Positions 9,841 through 22,062 are shown, counted from the stretch's first letter. The stretch is 64,000 nt of DNA from Neoceratodus forsteri (GCA_016271365.2 CM057453.1:1077701001-1077765000), one strand, 5' to 3'. Numbers and translations are program-made. Notes: a model not told the origin generated them from the sequence alone.

Positions 9841-12800
9841 ATGCCTCTAAAACTTACAATGGCTGACACATCACTAGTTATTTCTCTGAATATTAATGGC
9901 ATACATAATCCAGTCAAATGCTCCATGTTGTTAAAATTCCTCAAACAAGACAAACCTGACTTAGTATATTTACAGGAGACGTATTTATCTCAGGTGGAAC
10001 ACTCTAAGTTCACTAAACTGGGCTATCAAATGGTATTATTGTTGTCACATGAATCTGGCTAGAGGCGTGGAATGGCCATTCTCATCCCTAGTGGTGTTTA
10101 ATTTACTTTACAAGAGCAACTGGCAGATGAAGAGGGGCGATACATCATAGCAATGGGCCTACTCTTCTCTACCCAGGTTACACTGGCCTCAGTCTATTTT
10201 CCTCCCGGCTCTAACATTAAGCTGGCCAAAAAAATTCTCAGAGATTTCATGTCACTGCTATAAGGACAATTCATCTTAGGGGGGGACTTCAACATCACTT
10301 TAAACCCCTCGCTGGATGTTGTTCCACCAGCAAGTCACAGAATGACACCCTTACAAAAGTATTTCTGGTGGATAGTGGCATCCCTGGGGATAGTGGACTT
10401 ATGGCATCACTTTTACCCTACAAAGAAGATATTTACCTATCACCCACCAAAAACCCACAGTCTATCCCAACTAGAATATCTTTTTTGCTCAGCTGAACAT
10501 TTAGAATCAGTACAAGATATCCATATTGGGGCAGCTATTCTCTCAGACCATATGCCAGTATACACCAAATTTAAACTGGGTAGAGTGAGAGGCCAATCTT
10601 TCTGGCATCTTATTACTATGCATCTTCAAGACCCAGAATTTATAAAGTTGGTAAAATATTCTATACCCCAAATAATAGCAGACAATATGGCTCCTGATAT
10701 TACCAACCCTATTCAATGGGATACACTTAAGACAGTCCTGCAGGGAGAATGCATTCATTTTTCTGCTAGGAAAAAGTGACAGAGAAAAGCCCTTCTGCTT
10801 GATCTGCAACAGCAGCTCCAAAACCTACAAACATATTTCCATGGGGGAATGCTTCCAGCCGATCTCAAATACAAATCATTAAGCAAAAGATACAAAAAGT
10901 GATAGACTAAAAGATTGAGCAACAACTATTATATCTAAAGATGACCTGCACAGAGCGGGGCCCTAGAGGAGCAAGAAATTTATGAGATGACTCCATGGAG
11001 CCCAGTTGCATACAGTGGTGAGACATCTGTGTGACCCCCAAAGTGGGGGAGTTCTTCATCACCCCAGGGAGATAAGACAGGCTATGATGATGTACTATAA
11101 ATATTTATACACCAAAGATATTCACCCCTCCTCCCAAAGAGTCAAAAATTACCTAGATAATACCCCCTTACCAAAAATAACAGATCAGCAAATACAAACG
11201 TTAACTCCGATTACAGGAGCAGAAATATTAATGACCTTAAAGACAGCAAAATCTCTGAAAGCCCCAGGACTAGATGGCTACCCTGCTGAGTTCTATAAAA
11301 AAATTCAAAATGCAACTACTACTCTCTTTAATAAAAATATACTATGACATCCAGGAAGCCAAATTATCCCCACCTTCTTGGTGGTATGCTGAGATTGCAG
11401 CGATACACAAACCCCAGCTTCTTATCTCCCCATATCCAAATTAAACTATGACTACAAACTTTTCATGTCCATTCTAATGCATAGGATGGAAGCTCTTCTT
11501 CTCCAACTAATTAATGCAGACCAAGTGGGCTTCATACAGACAAGACAAGCACAAGATGCGATTTGACGCACCTTACTCCTAATCAAGCACACCACACATA
11601 AAAAAAAATGTGTCCTTTTGGGGTTAGATGCTGAGAAAGCCTTTGATAGGGTCTTATGGCAGTTCCTATGGGCAGTTTTAACCCAATATGGTTTTCCAGC
11701 TAAATTTATAACCCAAATCAAAAATATGTATCACTTCCCTCAAGCCTATTTAAAAGTGGATGGTTCTCTCTCAGACCCCTTTCCCCTCACTAGAGAAATA
11801 TGTGAAGGATGCCCTCTACCCCCTCCATTATTTGCACTTTATTTAGAACCTTTAGCTTCAAGGATTAGACACTCACCTGAGATACAAGGCTACCAAGCTG
11901 GAGGCAACTTGTATAAGATCACCCCTTTTGCAAATTACATCCTACTAGCATTGATATCCCAAGAGACCTTGACACAGGCTGTCTGGCAACAGATCAAAAT
12001 TTTTGGGAATCTAGTGGGATACAAACTAAATAGCAATAAACTGAAGTCTTAAAATAGTTTTATTCACCATCCCCTAACATAAAACAGCATTTCCCCTTTA
12101 AATGGAATAAAGTGGAGATGCGCTACCTAGGGGTCAAACTGCCTTATAATTTAATCCACCTAGAAGCAGTAAACTATGTACCCTAACTCAGCAGTTAACA
12201 GCAGACCTGTCCAAGTGATCGCAGCAGCCACTTGGCTTCTTAAACTGAGTGGGTACCATTCAACAGAATATACTGCCTTGTATCTTCTTGCAAATGCTCC
12301 CTATTACACCTTTCAGAACATACTTCCAAACATAGGATAAATTAATCTCACAATTTATCTGGGGAGGTAAGACTTCCAGGATAAAATATATCACTTTGCA
12401 ACTCGCTAGAGACAGAGGAGGACTAAACCTGCCAAACATACACCTATATGCTCAAGCAGCCCTTCTTCGAACTTTCTTCTGCAAGGCTGTAGAAAATTAC
12501 CAAGCCCATTGGAAACAGATTGAATTAATCCTCTCGGGCACAGCAGAATTAATCCCTTTCTTACTTGATAGGTCCCCAGATTGCCTCCCTCTCAATCGCT
12601 TCTCTCAATATACAGCAGAGCCCTAGAGACAATGGATGTCACTGCTGTATGGAACATTCACTCCCTCAGAAAGACTCTACATAAGTGCCTTAGTGTATAA
12701 TAAGAACATTCCCCTTGCAACTAAAGGCTTCTTTGCAGGGGTGGAGGAATTATCACCTCAAATATATACAACAAATAATAGGCCACGCAGGAATCAAGTC

Positions 12801-13633
12801 ATTTGTCACACTCCAAATGACATTTAGGATCCCAACACTTGAATATAATAACTACTTGTACCTAAAAAACCTTTTGCATCCAACAAGAGGAGGCCTTAAC
12901 TAATGTAGAAGACAACCCCTTCAGATCTTATGACTCAAGCGATCACTTGCTTGGAAAGAGGTGACCAAGAGCATCAGATCAGTAAGCTATATAAAGCCTT
13001 ACAGAAAAGCCTTCCTACTAATAAGAACTATCTCAGGCTAAAATGGTCTGAGGAGATAGGGGACGAAATAGATAAAGAGCATTGGGAGGTAAGTGCCTTC
13101 CGTTCTCAAAAGCTCACCACCTTCACATATTGGAGAGAGTACATGTGGAAAACCAGAATGTGTTTTTTTTCGCACCCCATACATCATGGCCAAGTACACA
13201 GATCCTAAGCCAGGTGTGTGTTGGAGGGGATGCAGACATGATTGAGCTAATATTGTACATATCCTCTGGTTGTGTCCTTGACTAAAGCAATTTTGGCAGG
13301 GAATCCTGGCAGAAATAAATGAGATTTTTAAGACCTCTAATCTCCTTACCCCAGCCTTTGTGCTTACCTTGACACCACCTGCAGGAATTAAGGTAGACAA
13401 AAACATATATAAACAAATGGCACTATTACTTTCAGTTGCCAAAAAAGGTGATCGCCAGGCTTTGATATACAGAAACTATCCTCACTAAAGAATCATGGGG
13501 AAAACTAGTATATGAGGTTTATAGCACAAAAATACTCTCGGCCAAAGTCCAGAACCAGACAAAGGCCTTTGATGAGAGACGGCGAAAATGGACTCCTTAT
13601 GAACTGAATCACAACCCAGAGTTTGTCCCCTAG
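9841..13633 (+). pseudogene. L1-type ORF2: endonuclease and reverse transcriptase, inactivated
   Basis: Would encode the AP-type endonuclease and RT that carry out target-primed reverse transcription. Endonuclease: SLNINGIHNP and DLVYLQETYLS (about 9885-9990), GGDFNITLNPSLD (about 10280) and SDHMPVYTKFKLG (about 10545); the catalytic-type Asn, Glu, Asp and His blocks are recognisable. Linker and RT fingers: KAPGLDGYPAEFY (about 11258-11296). RT motif A: LGLDAEKAFDRVLWQFL (about 11620-11670). The family catalytic block FADDILL has become FANYILLA (about 11928-11950), so both motif C aspartates are lost. The C-terminal part includes GGLNLPNIHLYAQA (about 12417-12458) and ends at the TAG at 13631. 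At least ten stops or frame changes separate the fragments. Confidence 0.85.
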
Positions 13634-14350
13634 AATGATTCACAACCTGGAGTGCCATACCTCAGGAACAATGAATGCCTCAAACTTTATAAATTTAGTA
13701 CATTTCAGAACAATTTCATAAAAATTCCACAAAAATACAGCAAGCTTTAGGTACACCTTGGTTCACACAGAGTGCCCAGGAGCTCCTGACTTCAGCTGAG
13801 ATGACAATGTAGTATGCCTCTGAGGCCCATACTTCTCCACCCACTAACATTTGTAATTCTAATCTGACACTCTCCACAATCCCTCCACTGACTTTTCCAT
13901 CACCCGGAAACCCCATTTCTCCCTTAAGATACACTCACTACCTTTGAAAAATACTCATGGAGATAGAAAGAGAGGAAGCCCAACTCTACCAGCTCCTATA
14001 TGAAGGGATACATAAGTATAGACCATTAATATATCTATGCAGGACAGGGTACAAGAGACAGGAGATAAACACCTAGTCATCTTAAAAACTGTAGATATAT
14101 AAAATACATGCTAGACAAGGTGAGGGAGTAAACAGCCCCCCCTCCTTTATTTTCATGCAATTGACCTATACAGCTATAAAGACAGAGTCAAAGACAATGT
14201 AACTTAAACTGTATGTTTTCAAAATGTATTGTTCTGTATTGTCTTATTGTGAATGACAGAATATTGTACTAAGACCTATGGAATCAAGCATGTACTGTTA
14301 ATGCAAAGTTAATAAACTTAGTCAATTGTTAAAAAAAAAAAAAAAAAAAA
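13634..14350 (+). other. L1 3' UTR, polyadenylation signal and poly(A) tail
   Basis: Non-coding sequence follows the ORF2 stop. AATAAA at 14311-14316 precedes the A-run at 14331-14350, which ends exactly at the right target duplication. Confidence 0.75.
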
Positions 14351-14362
14351 GAAAAGGTGTTA
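14351..14362 (+). repeat. Right target-site duplication of the L1 insertion
   Basis: GAAAAGGTGTTA directly follows the 20-base A-run at 14331-14350 and pairs with 6323-6334. PLE coding similarity restarts within a few codons of this site. Confidence 0.85.
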
Positions 14363-15620
14363 CCCTGTAATTCTTTCATGTACAAGGATAGGATCTATTG
14401 ACAAGTTAAAGGGACAGCAAAGGGAGCCGCAAATTATGTTAATCTATATATGTCCCAATGGGAAAATCAAGTAATTTACGGTGATGTAAACCCAGTTTTT
14501 AACAGAACTGACCTTTATAAAAGGCACATAAATGATTTGTTTTTAATCTGGGAGGGGACGGAGATGGAATTGTGTTTTTCTGTACATTATCTAGAATCGA
14601 CCAATCTGAACCTCAGATTTTCATTTTCTTATGGTCTTCACAAAATTAACTTCTTAGATGTGGTCATTAGTACGGGACATGAGGGAGATGTCAACACTAA
14701 TCTATACAGAAATGTCACAGATGAAAACTCAATACTGTATTTCAGTAGTTGTCATCTCCCTCACTGCAAACATCCTGACTGACCAGTTTATGGGGGCCAA
14801 ATGTAATTGTTCAGATATTAGCAACTCTGTGGAATAAGCAGACATCCTTACTGATAGATTTTTAAGTAGGTGAATGTGATGAAGGCACTGTAAAATCTGC
14901 AAGAGAATGAGTTAACAACATGACAAGAGATGTTATATTACAGATTAACAGAGAATGAGATAACAGGCACTTTATATCAGCAACGCCAAACTTCTATTAC
15001 TACTTTTTGTCAGCAAGCCCATTTAATACATGATATATTGAAAAAATATTGGCACATCCTTGCAACGGATTGAAAATTGGTGGCAATATCTCAAAATGAA
15101 CCAAAAGTAATTTTTAGAAGAAGGACTAATTTGAGAGACAAGCTGGTTCATGTAGTACATTGGGACACATCGAGATGAGATAATGTTTTACATAGACATT
15201 TGCCACCAGGCCCTCACAAGTGTGGAAACTGCTCTCTTTGTAAATTTGTGACAGAAGGTGAAGAATCAGTACACCCTGTCTCCAAAATGGTATATAAAAG
15301 TAAGGACTTTGTCACCTGCAGTACCACTAATGTGGTATATTATGCAAGATGTAAAAAATGCCAGTCTATTATGTAGGGAAGACGAGACAGAAATGTAAAG
15401 AGTGAGAACTGGGCAATGTATAAGGAGTGTGGAGAAGCAGCATGGCATTAGTACCTAGGCACAGCACAGTGAAGCAAAGGCACAGGACATATTTTTCATT
15501 TTCAGGCTATTGAACAAGTTTATAAAAACATTAGGGGTGGGGATTTGGACAGAATTTTTCTCCAGAGGGAAGCGTTCTGGCAATACTGTTTAAAATCATA
15601 TTACCAACCTGGATATAGAG
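14351..15620 (+). pseudogene. PLE reverse transcriptase C-terminal half and GIY-YIG domain, broken
   Basis: Directly after the L1 poly(A) tail the PLE frame continues: FMYKDRIY, one stop, then QVKGTAKGAANYVNLYM. The RT palm motif, usually YIDDLF in the family, reads HINDLF here, so the first catalytic Asp is lost. The open frame 14450-14782 carries LNLRFSFSYGLHKINFLDVV, the PLE RT thumb boundary. The region to 15600 has many stops but keeps the CxxCxxC linker and the YYVGKT part of the GIY-YIG endonuclease. Together with the left half this is a single dead PLE ORF. Confidence 0.78.
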
Positions 15621-16990
15621 AATAAAGTATGGGTCTGGGTGTGTAATGAGAATTTACACACACCAGAGGAGTTATGCATAGCATCTAACCCCGGTGTGTG
15701 TAAATTAATTACAGACTATCACTATTTACTCTCATTATTGGGACGTCCCTTTTCCCCACAGCAAGTATATAAAATAAAAAAAGACGTTCTTGTGCGACCG
15801 CAGCGGTCTGCTTAGGTGTGAGCGTGTGCTCTACAGTCTGTCGGTCGCTCGATTATAACTTTTTTTTTAAATTTCATTTTGTGTGGAGCCAACATTTTGA
15901 GGGTATTTCCCTCATTTCAATTAGTTTCTGCCTGCCAGCACATACTGCAGTTAGAGTAGTGGTCCAGAGGGGGAAAGATGAGGTGGACAGTGGCTAAGAG
16001 GAAGACCTTCAGAGGTGGTGGCACCTGCGCAGTGTGAGGGAAACCGGGTGCTGTTCGCCATTATAAACGCTCCTTTATAATAATGAATTATGCCACAGTT
16101 TCCCTATGGGAAAAAGGACATCTCGGTTATTATTAAATGATTATGACCATTTTCAGTTATCCCCACTCCTGTTATGAAACGTAAAATTAGGATTTTTAAT
16201 TTAAATTACCCTGTATGTGCAATGCATTATGTATGGTTATGGATCTGATGTAACTTATTGATATTTAGAGAGACTGATTTTTCCCATTACCCTTCCTTCC
16301 CACCCATCCCCACCCACCCACTTGTCCTCGACGCAGACCCTGACCATCCCTTTAATTTCAAACAAGCTGTCAGGTAAGTGAGGCGAGCCCTCCACCCAGG
16401 GATGATCCTGGGGGCTGGTTAGGTTTGTGAGTCTGGGGGGGGGGGTGCTCAGCAATATGTCTCCTGGTAGAATGGAAGTTTCAGGCTGGGAGTAGAGGCA
16501 GTGGCTTTGAGGGCTGTCTCAAGAGATGCTCTGGTCCCCAGAGTAGAAACAGACTGTACAAATAAAAAAAAATATTTTTGTCTGGATGGTGTAATGTATT
16601 TTGCATTTTTTGCACTGTGGATATAGGTGTTTTTACATGTTTATAGCAGTGATATTGTAGTATGTCCCTATAAGCAGCTGCTTTATAAATGTTGTACACC
16701 TGTTTCCACATCAGCCTTGACAAAGCCCGAGAGCCAGGCAAAACATTTGGCAGCACCTGGGTAAGTGCATCTGTGATCTTACTGCTGATTTTATTATTTT
16801 ATATAACAAAATGTATCCTTCGACTCATCTGGTGTTTTTTATTCAAGTGGAGACTTCGAAGCTGAGCTTTTGAAAAGTCATTGTACCTCATTGCACTTTT
16901 GGCTCCAGCCCGAGCAATTTTTGTAGCCGCCTGCTGCTTTGTTTTCAATCATTGTTGCTGCCAAGACAGTATTTTTTGTAGCCTGCTGAC
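15620..16990 (+). other. Probable PLE 3' region / terminal repeat, non-coding
   Basis: There is no coding signal over about 1.3 kb. It lies between the end of the PLE ORF and the 3' end of the L2 LINE. A G-run occurs at 16435-16445. A hammerhead-like core is present near 16716-16745 (see that entry), which fits the terminal repeats of PLEs. Assignment to the PLE rests on position and that motif only. Confidence 0.45.
16711..16760 (+). ncRNA. Degenerate hammerhead-ribozyme-like core of the PLE terminal region
   Basis: The sequence CTTGACAAAGCCCGAGAGCC followed by AGGCAAAACA resembles the hammerhead pattern CTGATGA - short GC-rich helix - GAAAC. Bases GCC (16725-16727) and GGC (16737-16739) can form helix II, with the loop between them. 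Penelope-like elements are known to carry hammerhead ribozymes in their terminal repeats. The core is not perfect (CTTGACA for CTGANGA, AAAAC for GAAAC), so this copy is probably inactive, and helices I and III were not established. Confidence 0.35.
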
Positions 16991-17989
16991 AGGTACAGTC
17001 AGGCATCACTGTGGCAAGGCAAGGCAAATTTTATTTAAAAGTTGCCCATCCCAGAGGTTCTGGGTGCCGAACAATCAAAAGATCAATATTATACATAATA
17101 GAATATAATACATAACAACATCTCAAACAAAACAAAAAACATCCACAAAACAAACAGAATTTATACAAACATTCATTTTAACAATGACAGCAAATATTAA
17201 AAAGCTAGAGCTGACCTAAACAAAGATTCTAGAAAGAAGCAGGAACTATACAGTTCAGTCTGGGAAGGCCTGATTGTACAAGAAGGCCTTGAGGTGGGCC
17301 TAAAATACCTCCACAGAAGGGGTCTCCCTAACAGCTGGAGTAAGTGAATTCCACGGGACGGGGGCAGTGACACTAAAAGCTCTGTCACCTGCTGTTCTTA
17401 ATCTCGTCCTGGGAATCGCAAGAAGGCCCCTAGAAGAGGAGGAGAGGAAGGAGCGGGTCGAAACAATAGGAATGAGAAGATCTTTCAGGTAACCAGGGCC
17501 CAGCCCATGCAGGGCTTTAAAGGTGAGCAAACCAACCTTAAAGAAGACCCTCCACCTAACTGGCAGTCAGTGCAGTTGACACAGCACCTGGGTGATGTGA
17601 TAGTACTTAGACTGTCCTGTAAGTAACCTCGCCGCCGCATTTTGCACCAGCTGCAGTCGGTTCAGGGTACCCTCAGAGACCCTAGATAGAGTGCATTACA
17701 GTAGTCCAGCCTGGACATCATGAAGGCATGTACCAAGAAGGAGAGGTCTTGCAGCGGAACTAGGAGCTTAATCCGGGCGATATTCCTCAGATGATAAAAA
17801 CTAGTACGAACAGTGGAAGACACCTGATACTCCAGTGTCTATCCACTGTCCAGAATAATGCCCAGATCCCACACCCTAGAGGAGGCCTTCAGTGGTACAG
17901 AGCTGAGAAAAAGTCATGGCTGTGCACCAGAGGCCAACCTATCATGGCCTCTGTTCGACTCCACCACCAGTACCTCCGTCTTATCGGGG

Positions 17990-18800
17990 TTCAGTCGCAA
18001 CCAGCTGGAGGCCATCCAGTCACTGATTTCTGTGAGAGAGCTATTAAGCACTTCCACTGCGCGAGATGTTCCAGCTGGTTATCATTGGTATAGAAATGAA
18101 AATCCAGACTGTACATACTAATGATCTGTCCCAGGACAGCATATATACGGAGAACAACATCGTCGACAAGACCGAACCCTGGGGAACCCCGCATAACAGG
18201 TGGCCAGGGGAGGAGGAGAAATTCCCCATCACTACCCTCTGCCTCCTGTTAGATAGAAAAAACTCAAACCAGCAGATGACCATTCCGGCAAGTCCACAGA
18301 ATTCCCTCAGGCGGTCAGTCAGCACTCGATAGTCAACCGTATCAAAAGCTGAAGAGAGATCAAGGAGAACAAGAATTGTCCCTTTCCCCTCGATCTCTAG
18401 CCTTGAGAAGGTCATTATGCACCTGAACCAGTGCAGTTTCTGTGCTATGCCTTGAACAAAACTCAGACTGGAGTGGTTCATATAGATCATGGGCCACGAG
18501 ATGCTCCTCAAGCTGAAGCGCCACCACTTTCTCCACAATTTTACCCAAGAATGGAAGACTGGAGATAGGACGGTAATTTGCATTGATCTCAGGGTCCAAC
18601 GATGATTTTTTCAGAAGGGGTCTCACCGGTGCCTCCTTCAAGACATCGGGAAAGAGTCTCTCCAACAAGGAGCACCAGACAATCGAGGCAAACACCAGGC
18701 CAACAGAGTCAACATATTTCATTAAGAAACGAGTTGGCACCGGGTCCAGTTCACAATAGGTGTGCCAAAGCTTGGATGCAATCTCAGTGACCTCAGCCAC
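17990..18800 (-). pseudogene. L2-clade reverse transcriptase remnant
   Basis: Two overlapping minus frames (18800-18360 and 18583-18044) cover RT motifs 0 to 5. The first contains PVRPLLKKSSLDPEINANYR and HSTETALVQVHNDLL. The second contains LLDLSSAFDTVDYRVLTDRL, FLSNRRQRVVMGNF and CGVPQGSVLSTMLFSVYM. The expected YADDTQL block is disrupted (reads near VWIFISIPMITSW, about 18085), so the catalytic aspartates cannot be confirmed. The two frames are offset by a frameshift near 18400-18370. Confidence 0.78.
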
Positions 18801-19388
18801 CTCCGCTGGTCTAAACTCACTCCAACCAGGCAGAGAGCTCTCCGGTCACACACGGTGACCATTGTTGGCCAAACTCTGATCTACTGGCGGAACCCCCTGC
18901 CTGATGGCAGGCACCCTGTCTGAGAAGAACCGAGCAAACTCTTCGCTTAATGCATTTGAAAAAGCTACCTTTGGCTGTAGACAAGAAGGATAGAGAAGCC
19001 TGTCCACAGTCTGAAAGAGCATAGTTGGTCAGTTCCTCCTAGCAGTAATCTTCCTGGACAGGAATTCTACCTTCTTACGGTTGATTGCTCCCTGGTATGC
19101 ACCATAGTGCACACGCAGGGCCAGTTTGTCCACCTGCAGGCCAGACTTCCACCAGCAGCATTCTAATCTCCACTCCGACCCAAGGTCTTCATCCCCTTGA
19201 GTTCCCATCATACCAAGGGGATCTCAAATGAGAAGACCTGGGTCATACATGGACTGGTGTGAGGGAGTCGAGAGCACCAGCAAGCGCCTTATTATAGGCA
19301 TCCACTGCCGCGCTCACACCCCCAACGCATGCACTATCTGCACTAGATAGCTCAGCCATCGCCAAAAAACCCTCAGGGGTCAACCTTT

Positions 19389-20124
19389 TCAAAGAGTGAT
19401 AGCTGACCATCTCTGCAGGGGGAGGGCTACCAGGGGGGCCCTGAACAAGAACTTCACCGTATAATGGTCGGACCAAACGACCCGATCAATCCTGAGACTA
19501 TTAATCTTAAGACCCAGTGAGAACACCAGATCCAATATGTGGCCACCCAAATGCGTTACAGAGGAAACACCCTGCGCAAAGCCCAAGGAAGACATCATCT
19601 GAAGGAAGTTAGAACCAAGCTGGGAAGATTCATCGTCGGCCCAGACATTGAAGTACCCCAGCACTAAACATCTGGGGGCCTCCAGTGTCTCACCGACCAC
19701 GAAATCGGCCACCTCCTGCAGAAAGTCTTACGCTGCCCAGCAGCCTGCACCTGGGCCTCCATGGATGGCCACACATTCAAATCAATGTGGTGCTCTCACT
19801 GGGTACAGGGTGAAACCTAGTTCAGATCTAAAACAGATGGCTACTCCCCCACCCCTGCATTCCACTCTGAGGCAGTGCACCACGGTGTATCTGGACGGGA
19901 CGGCAGCCTCTAAAACTGGGCCAGCATTATCACCATTCCAGGTCTCCGTAATGCAAGCCAGAATGGCTGAAGAAACCAAATCTGCAATAATTGCAGTCTT
20001 GTTTCTGACTGATCTGGCATTGCAAAGCACCACCCTCAGGGGACTGGTGGACAGTGCAGCCCCTCTAGCTACCTGCCCACTCGGTCTGGTGGGAACCCTG
20101 GTGACAGGAACCAAATACGTCTGA
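19389..20124 (-). pseudogene. L2-clade AP-endonuclease remnant
   Basis: The minus frame 20375-19782 carries the endonuclease front (LCNARSVRNKT, ITETWN, GGGVAICFRSELG). The frame 19712-19389 carries the back (VLGYFNVWADD in place of the usual GDFN, HILDLVFS, SDHYTV in place of SDH). The break between them is at about 19780. Such nucleases nick the target DNA to start LINE insertion. The upstream part of the 20375-19782 frame has no recognised domain. Confidence 0.75.
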
Positions 20125-20399
20125 CCTCTCTCCAGAACCCATCTAGTCCCAGGACACCTTCTACACCCCACTACCTCAATCCTCACACTGACCGTCGTGC
20201 ATGGGGCACCCCAACCCGGGTGAATCACACGGTTCCTCTCTATTCCAACCTCCTTATAGCACCTAGCTGTACTAACAGGCACTGGGAGGCTGACAAAGGG
20301 CTGTAGATCGTGCAGCTGGGGTGCCCCATAAACTATCTTAGCCCACCCCAGGCCCTCATATCTTCCCAGACACATTCCTGCTAATTATGTAACCCTGGC

Positions 20400-21995
20400 C
20401 AAAAACACAACCCACAAACACACTCTACACCACACACTCCACACACTACTCCCACACACCCAGTTATACACTGAAATTTAAAACCAAAACCTACCCCCAC
20501 CCCAAAACTAACCCACCCACTTTCTATGATTTAAAATACCTAAACAGAGAACACAAAAATGCCTAAACACTGCAATACAATGCAAATATATATAAAAAAA
20601 AGAATACTCTTTCCAAGCAGGAAACTACGTGTGCTAGAACTGACTAGCAGATAGTCCAAGTCCAAGTCCGAATAAATAAACCCAAGGTCTCTCAATAAGA
20701 GAAGAAAGGTGCTCAGGCTACCTGTTTCCAGCAGGGACTTAGGAGTTACAAAGAACCCAGAGTCACAGAATAATCAGAGCACAGGGCCAACCAAGGGGTA
20801 ACTCACCCCTCTCACGAGTGGAACCAGTTTGAAAAATGGTGGGCCCCTCTTACCAGTCACAGAGTATGCCCAGGAGCACACATCTCCAGAAAACACTTTA
20901 ATTTCTCTCACGGGCTCTCACCAGCACTTGAGAATCAGCAGAGCCCCAGCATATTGCAATGATCTTAGAACCCAGGGAAAAAAGTTCACAGTCACACAGT
21001 CTGTAATTAAACAAGACTCACTTCGCAGTCCAAAATTGCCGCACGAGGAAAACAAGCTAGGGCATCTGGAAAACTGCAGTACCACTTCACCACTCCACAA
21101 AGTTCTTCCTCAAACTAGCTGATGTACTGGCTGAAACAGTGATCCAGAAGCTGGAAAATGCAGAGTCCACAGAAGATAATTTAGGCAGTGGTGGAAGGTC
21201 CCGACGAGACCCCAAAACTTCCACCCAGACCCGCTCGCCACTACGGCTGTCCACTGGCTACCACACCGCAAAAGTGGAAGTGCCACAGATACGGCAGCCC
21301 AATGGCAGCAGCACCACTGCACACCACCAGGTCGGGGTTGGGGCCAGGAAGGAACTCCCCAACAATCCACCGGCGTCTGCCACCCGGTCAATCGCTGCTC
21401 AATCCTGGTCATGCCTCACACCACCACCGGGATGCCATGCCCTGCTCACCACACTCCTCTCATGGCAGAATGCAAAAGAAGGACTCTGCAGATAGAACGT
21501 TTGTCCAGACACAGATTGTAGGCAAATATTGGTGTGGACAACCACTAGTCCCGGTTTCTCTTTGGAAAAAGCACAAAGAATTCCAATGTCCAACTAGCAG
21601 CAAAAGAATTAAGCTTGTAAAAATGGACGACATGAACAGAAACGCTGAATAAACAAAATTAAACTAAATAAAACAACACACAGAAAATAATGCACAGCTC
21701 TAATCCCACTTCTTCTATTTATTTATTTTTTTGGAAGCCTGGCACAGGCAACCTGCAACGCAATGCTTTCTGTCCCCCCCCACCCCACACTTAGTCTCGT
21801 TCTATTATGCTTTCCTTTTCAATCCTTTTGTTGTGCTTTAATTTGTAGAGAACAGCAGGTATACATTCTCTCTCTCCTCCTGTCTCTTCTGTCTGTTTGC
21901 TTTTTAGTAAGCTGTGGAAGCTACTTTCATGTTAGGGGATATATCTTTTTGTTAAATGATAACTTTTTTAGTGGCTTGCTTGCTTTTCTTGCATT
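20400..21995 (-). other. Probable L2 5' UTR followed by unassigned sequence
   Basis: There is no convincing coding signal. An A/C-rich stretch at 20400-20530 is followed by sequence with short frames on both strands, none recognised. It lies immediately 5' of the L2 ORF on the minus strand, so up to about 21650 may be its 5' UTR; this is inference. A short T-rich, AT-rich tract lies near 21700-21735. Confidence 0.35.
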
Positions 21996-22062
21996 AGGTA
22001 GGGAAAAGGGGCCGACTAGGTATGCCACACGGTCCTTATCTGCCATCCCCTTCTATGTTTCT
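21995..22062 (+). repeat. Isolated CR1-type 3' terminus
   Basis: A 68-base piece matches the CR1 terminal segment seen at 1865-1937: GGTAGGGAAA, then GGTCCTTATCTGCCATC, then TTCTATGTTTCT. No CR1 coding sequence precedes it. It is either a very short 5'-truncated CR1 or the tail of a SINE that borrows the CR1 3' end. Confidence 0.6.

Larger units (their letters stand above)
6335..14350 (+). mobile_element. L1-type LINE, nearly complete, nested in the PLE
   Basis: Order of parts: ORF1 (6337-7353), a long inter-ORF region holding a SINE, ORF2 endonuclease-RT-C-terminus (9841-13633), 3' UTR, an AATAAA at 14311-14316, and poly(A) at 14331-14350. It is bounded by a 12-13 bp target duplication. ORF1 starts only two bases after the duplication, so a 5' UTR is essentially absent; a small 5' truncation is likely. 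The total length is about 8.0 kb because of the inserted SINE and an unexplained extra inter-ORF segment. ORF2 is riddled with stops while ORF1 is intact. Confidence 0.85.
5765..16990 (+). mobile_element. Penelope-like element (PLE), split by a nested L1
   Basis: The left part (5765-6334) and right part (14351 to about 15800, with probable terminal region to about 16990) form one element interrupted by the L1 at 6335-14350. The left part starts inside the PLE RT N-terminus (VVWGKEDYEN, then YGLPKIHKN at about 5975) and runs through LAKFIDGHVKSVTQRTRSYL at about 6070. The right part resumes with KGTAKGAA and NLYMS, a degenerate RT catalytic block (YKRHINDLFLIW at about 14515), and INFLDVVIS. 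A Cys-rich linker (KCGNCSLCKF, about 15220) and a GIY-YIG nuclease remnant (VVYYARC, YYVGKT at about 15330-15385) follow. Stops and frameshifts are frequent. The 5' end is missing; the 3' boundary is inferred from the start of the L2 at about 17005. Confidence 0.8.
17005..20400 (-). mobile_element. L2-clade LINE, minus strand, near full length, degenerate
   Basis: On the minus strand the order is endonuclease (about 20080-19390), linker (19476-18840), RT (18800-18045), C-terminal part, and 3' end near 17005-17030. Endonuclease landmarks: VVLCNARSVRNKTAIIADL and CITETWNGD (about 20040-19930), VLGYFNVWADD (about 19650) and RVVWSDHYTVKF (about 19470). RT landmarks: RPISSLPFLGKIVEKVV (about 18560), LLDLSSAFDTVDY (about 18370-18330) and GVPQGSVLS (about 18185). 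Several frameshifts inactivate it. A 5'-truncated relative lies at 38578-38885. No clean tail was seen at the 3' end apart from a repeated GGCAAG motif near 17015. Confidence 0.8.
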
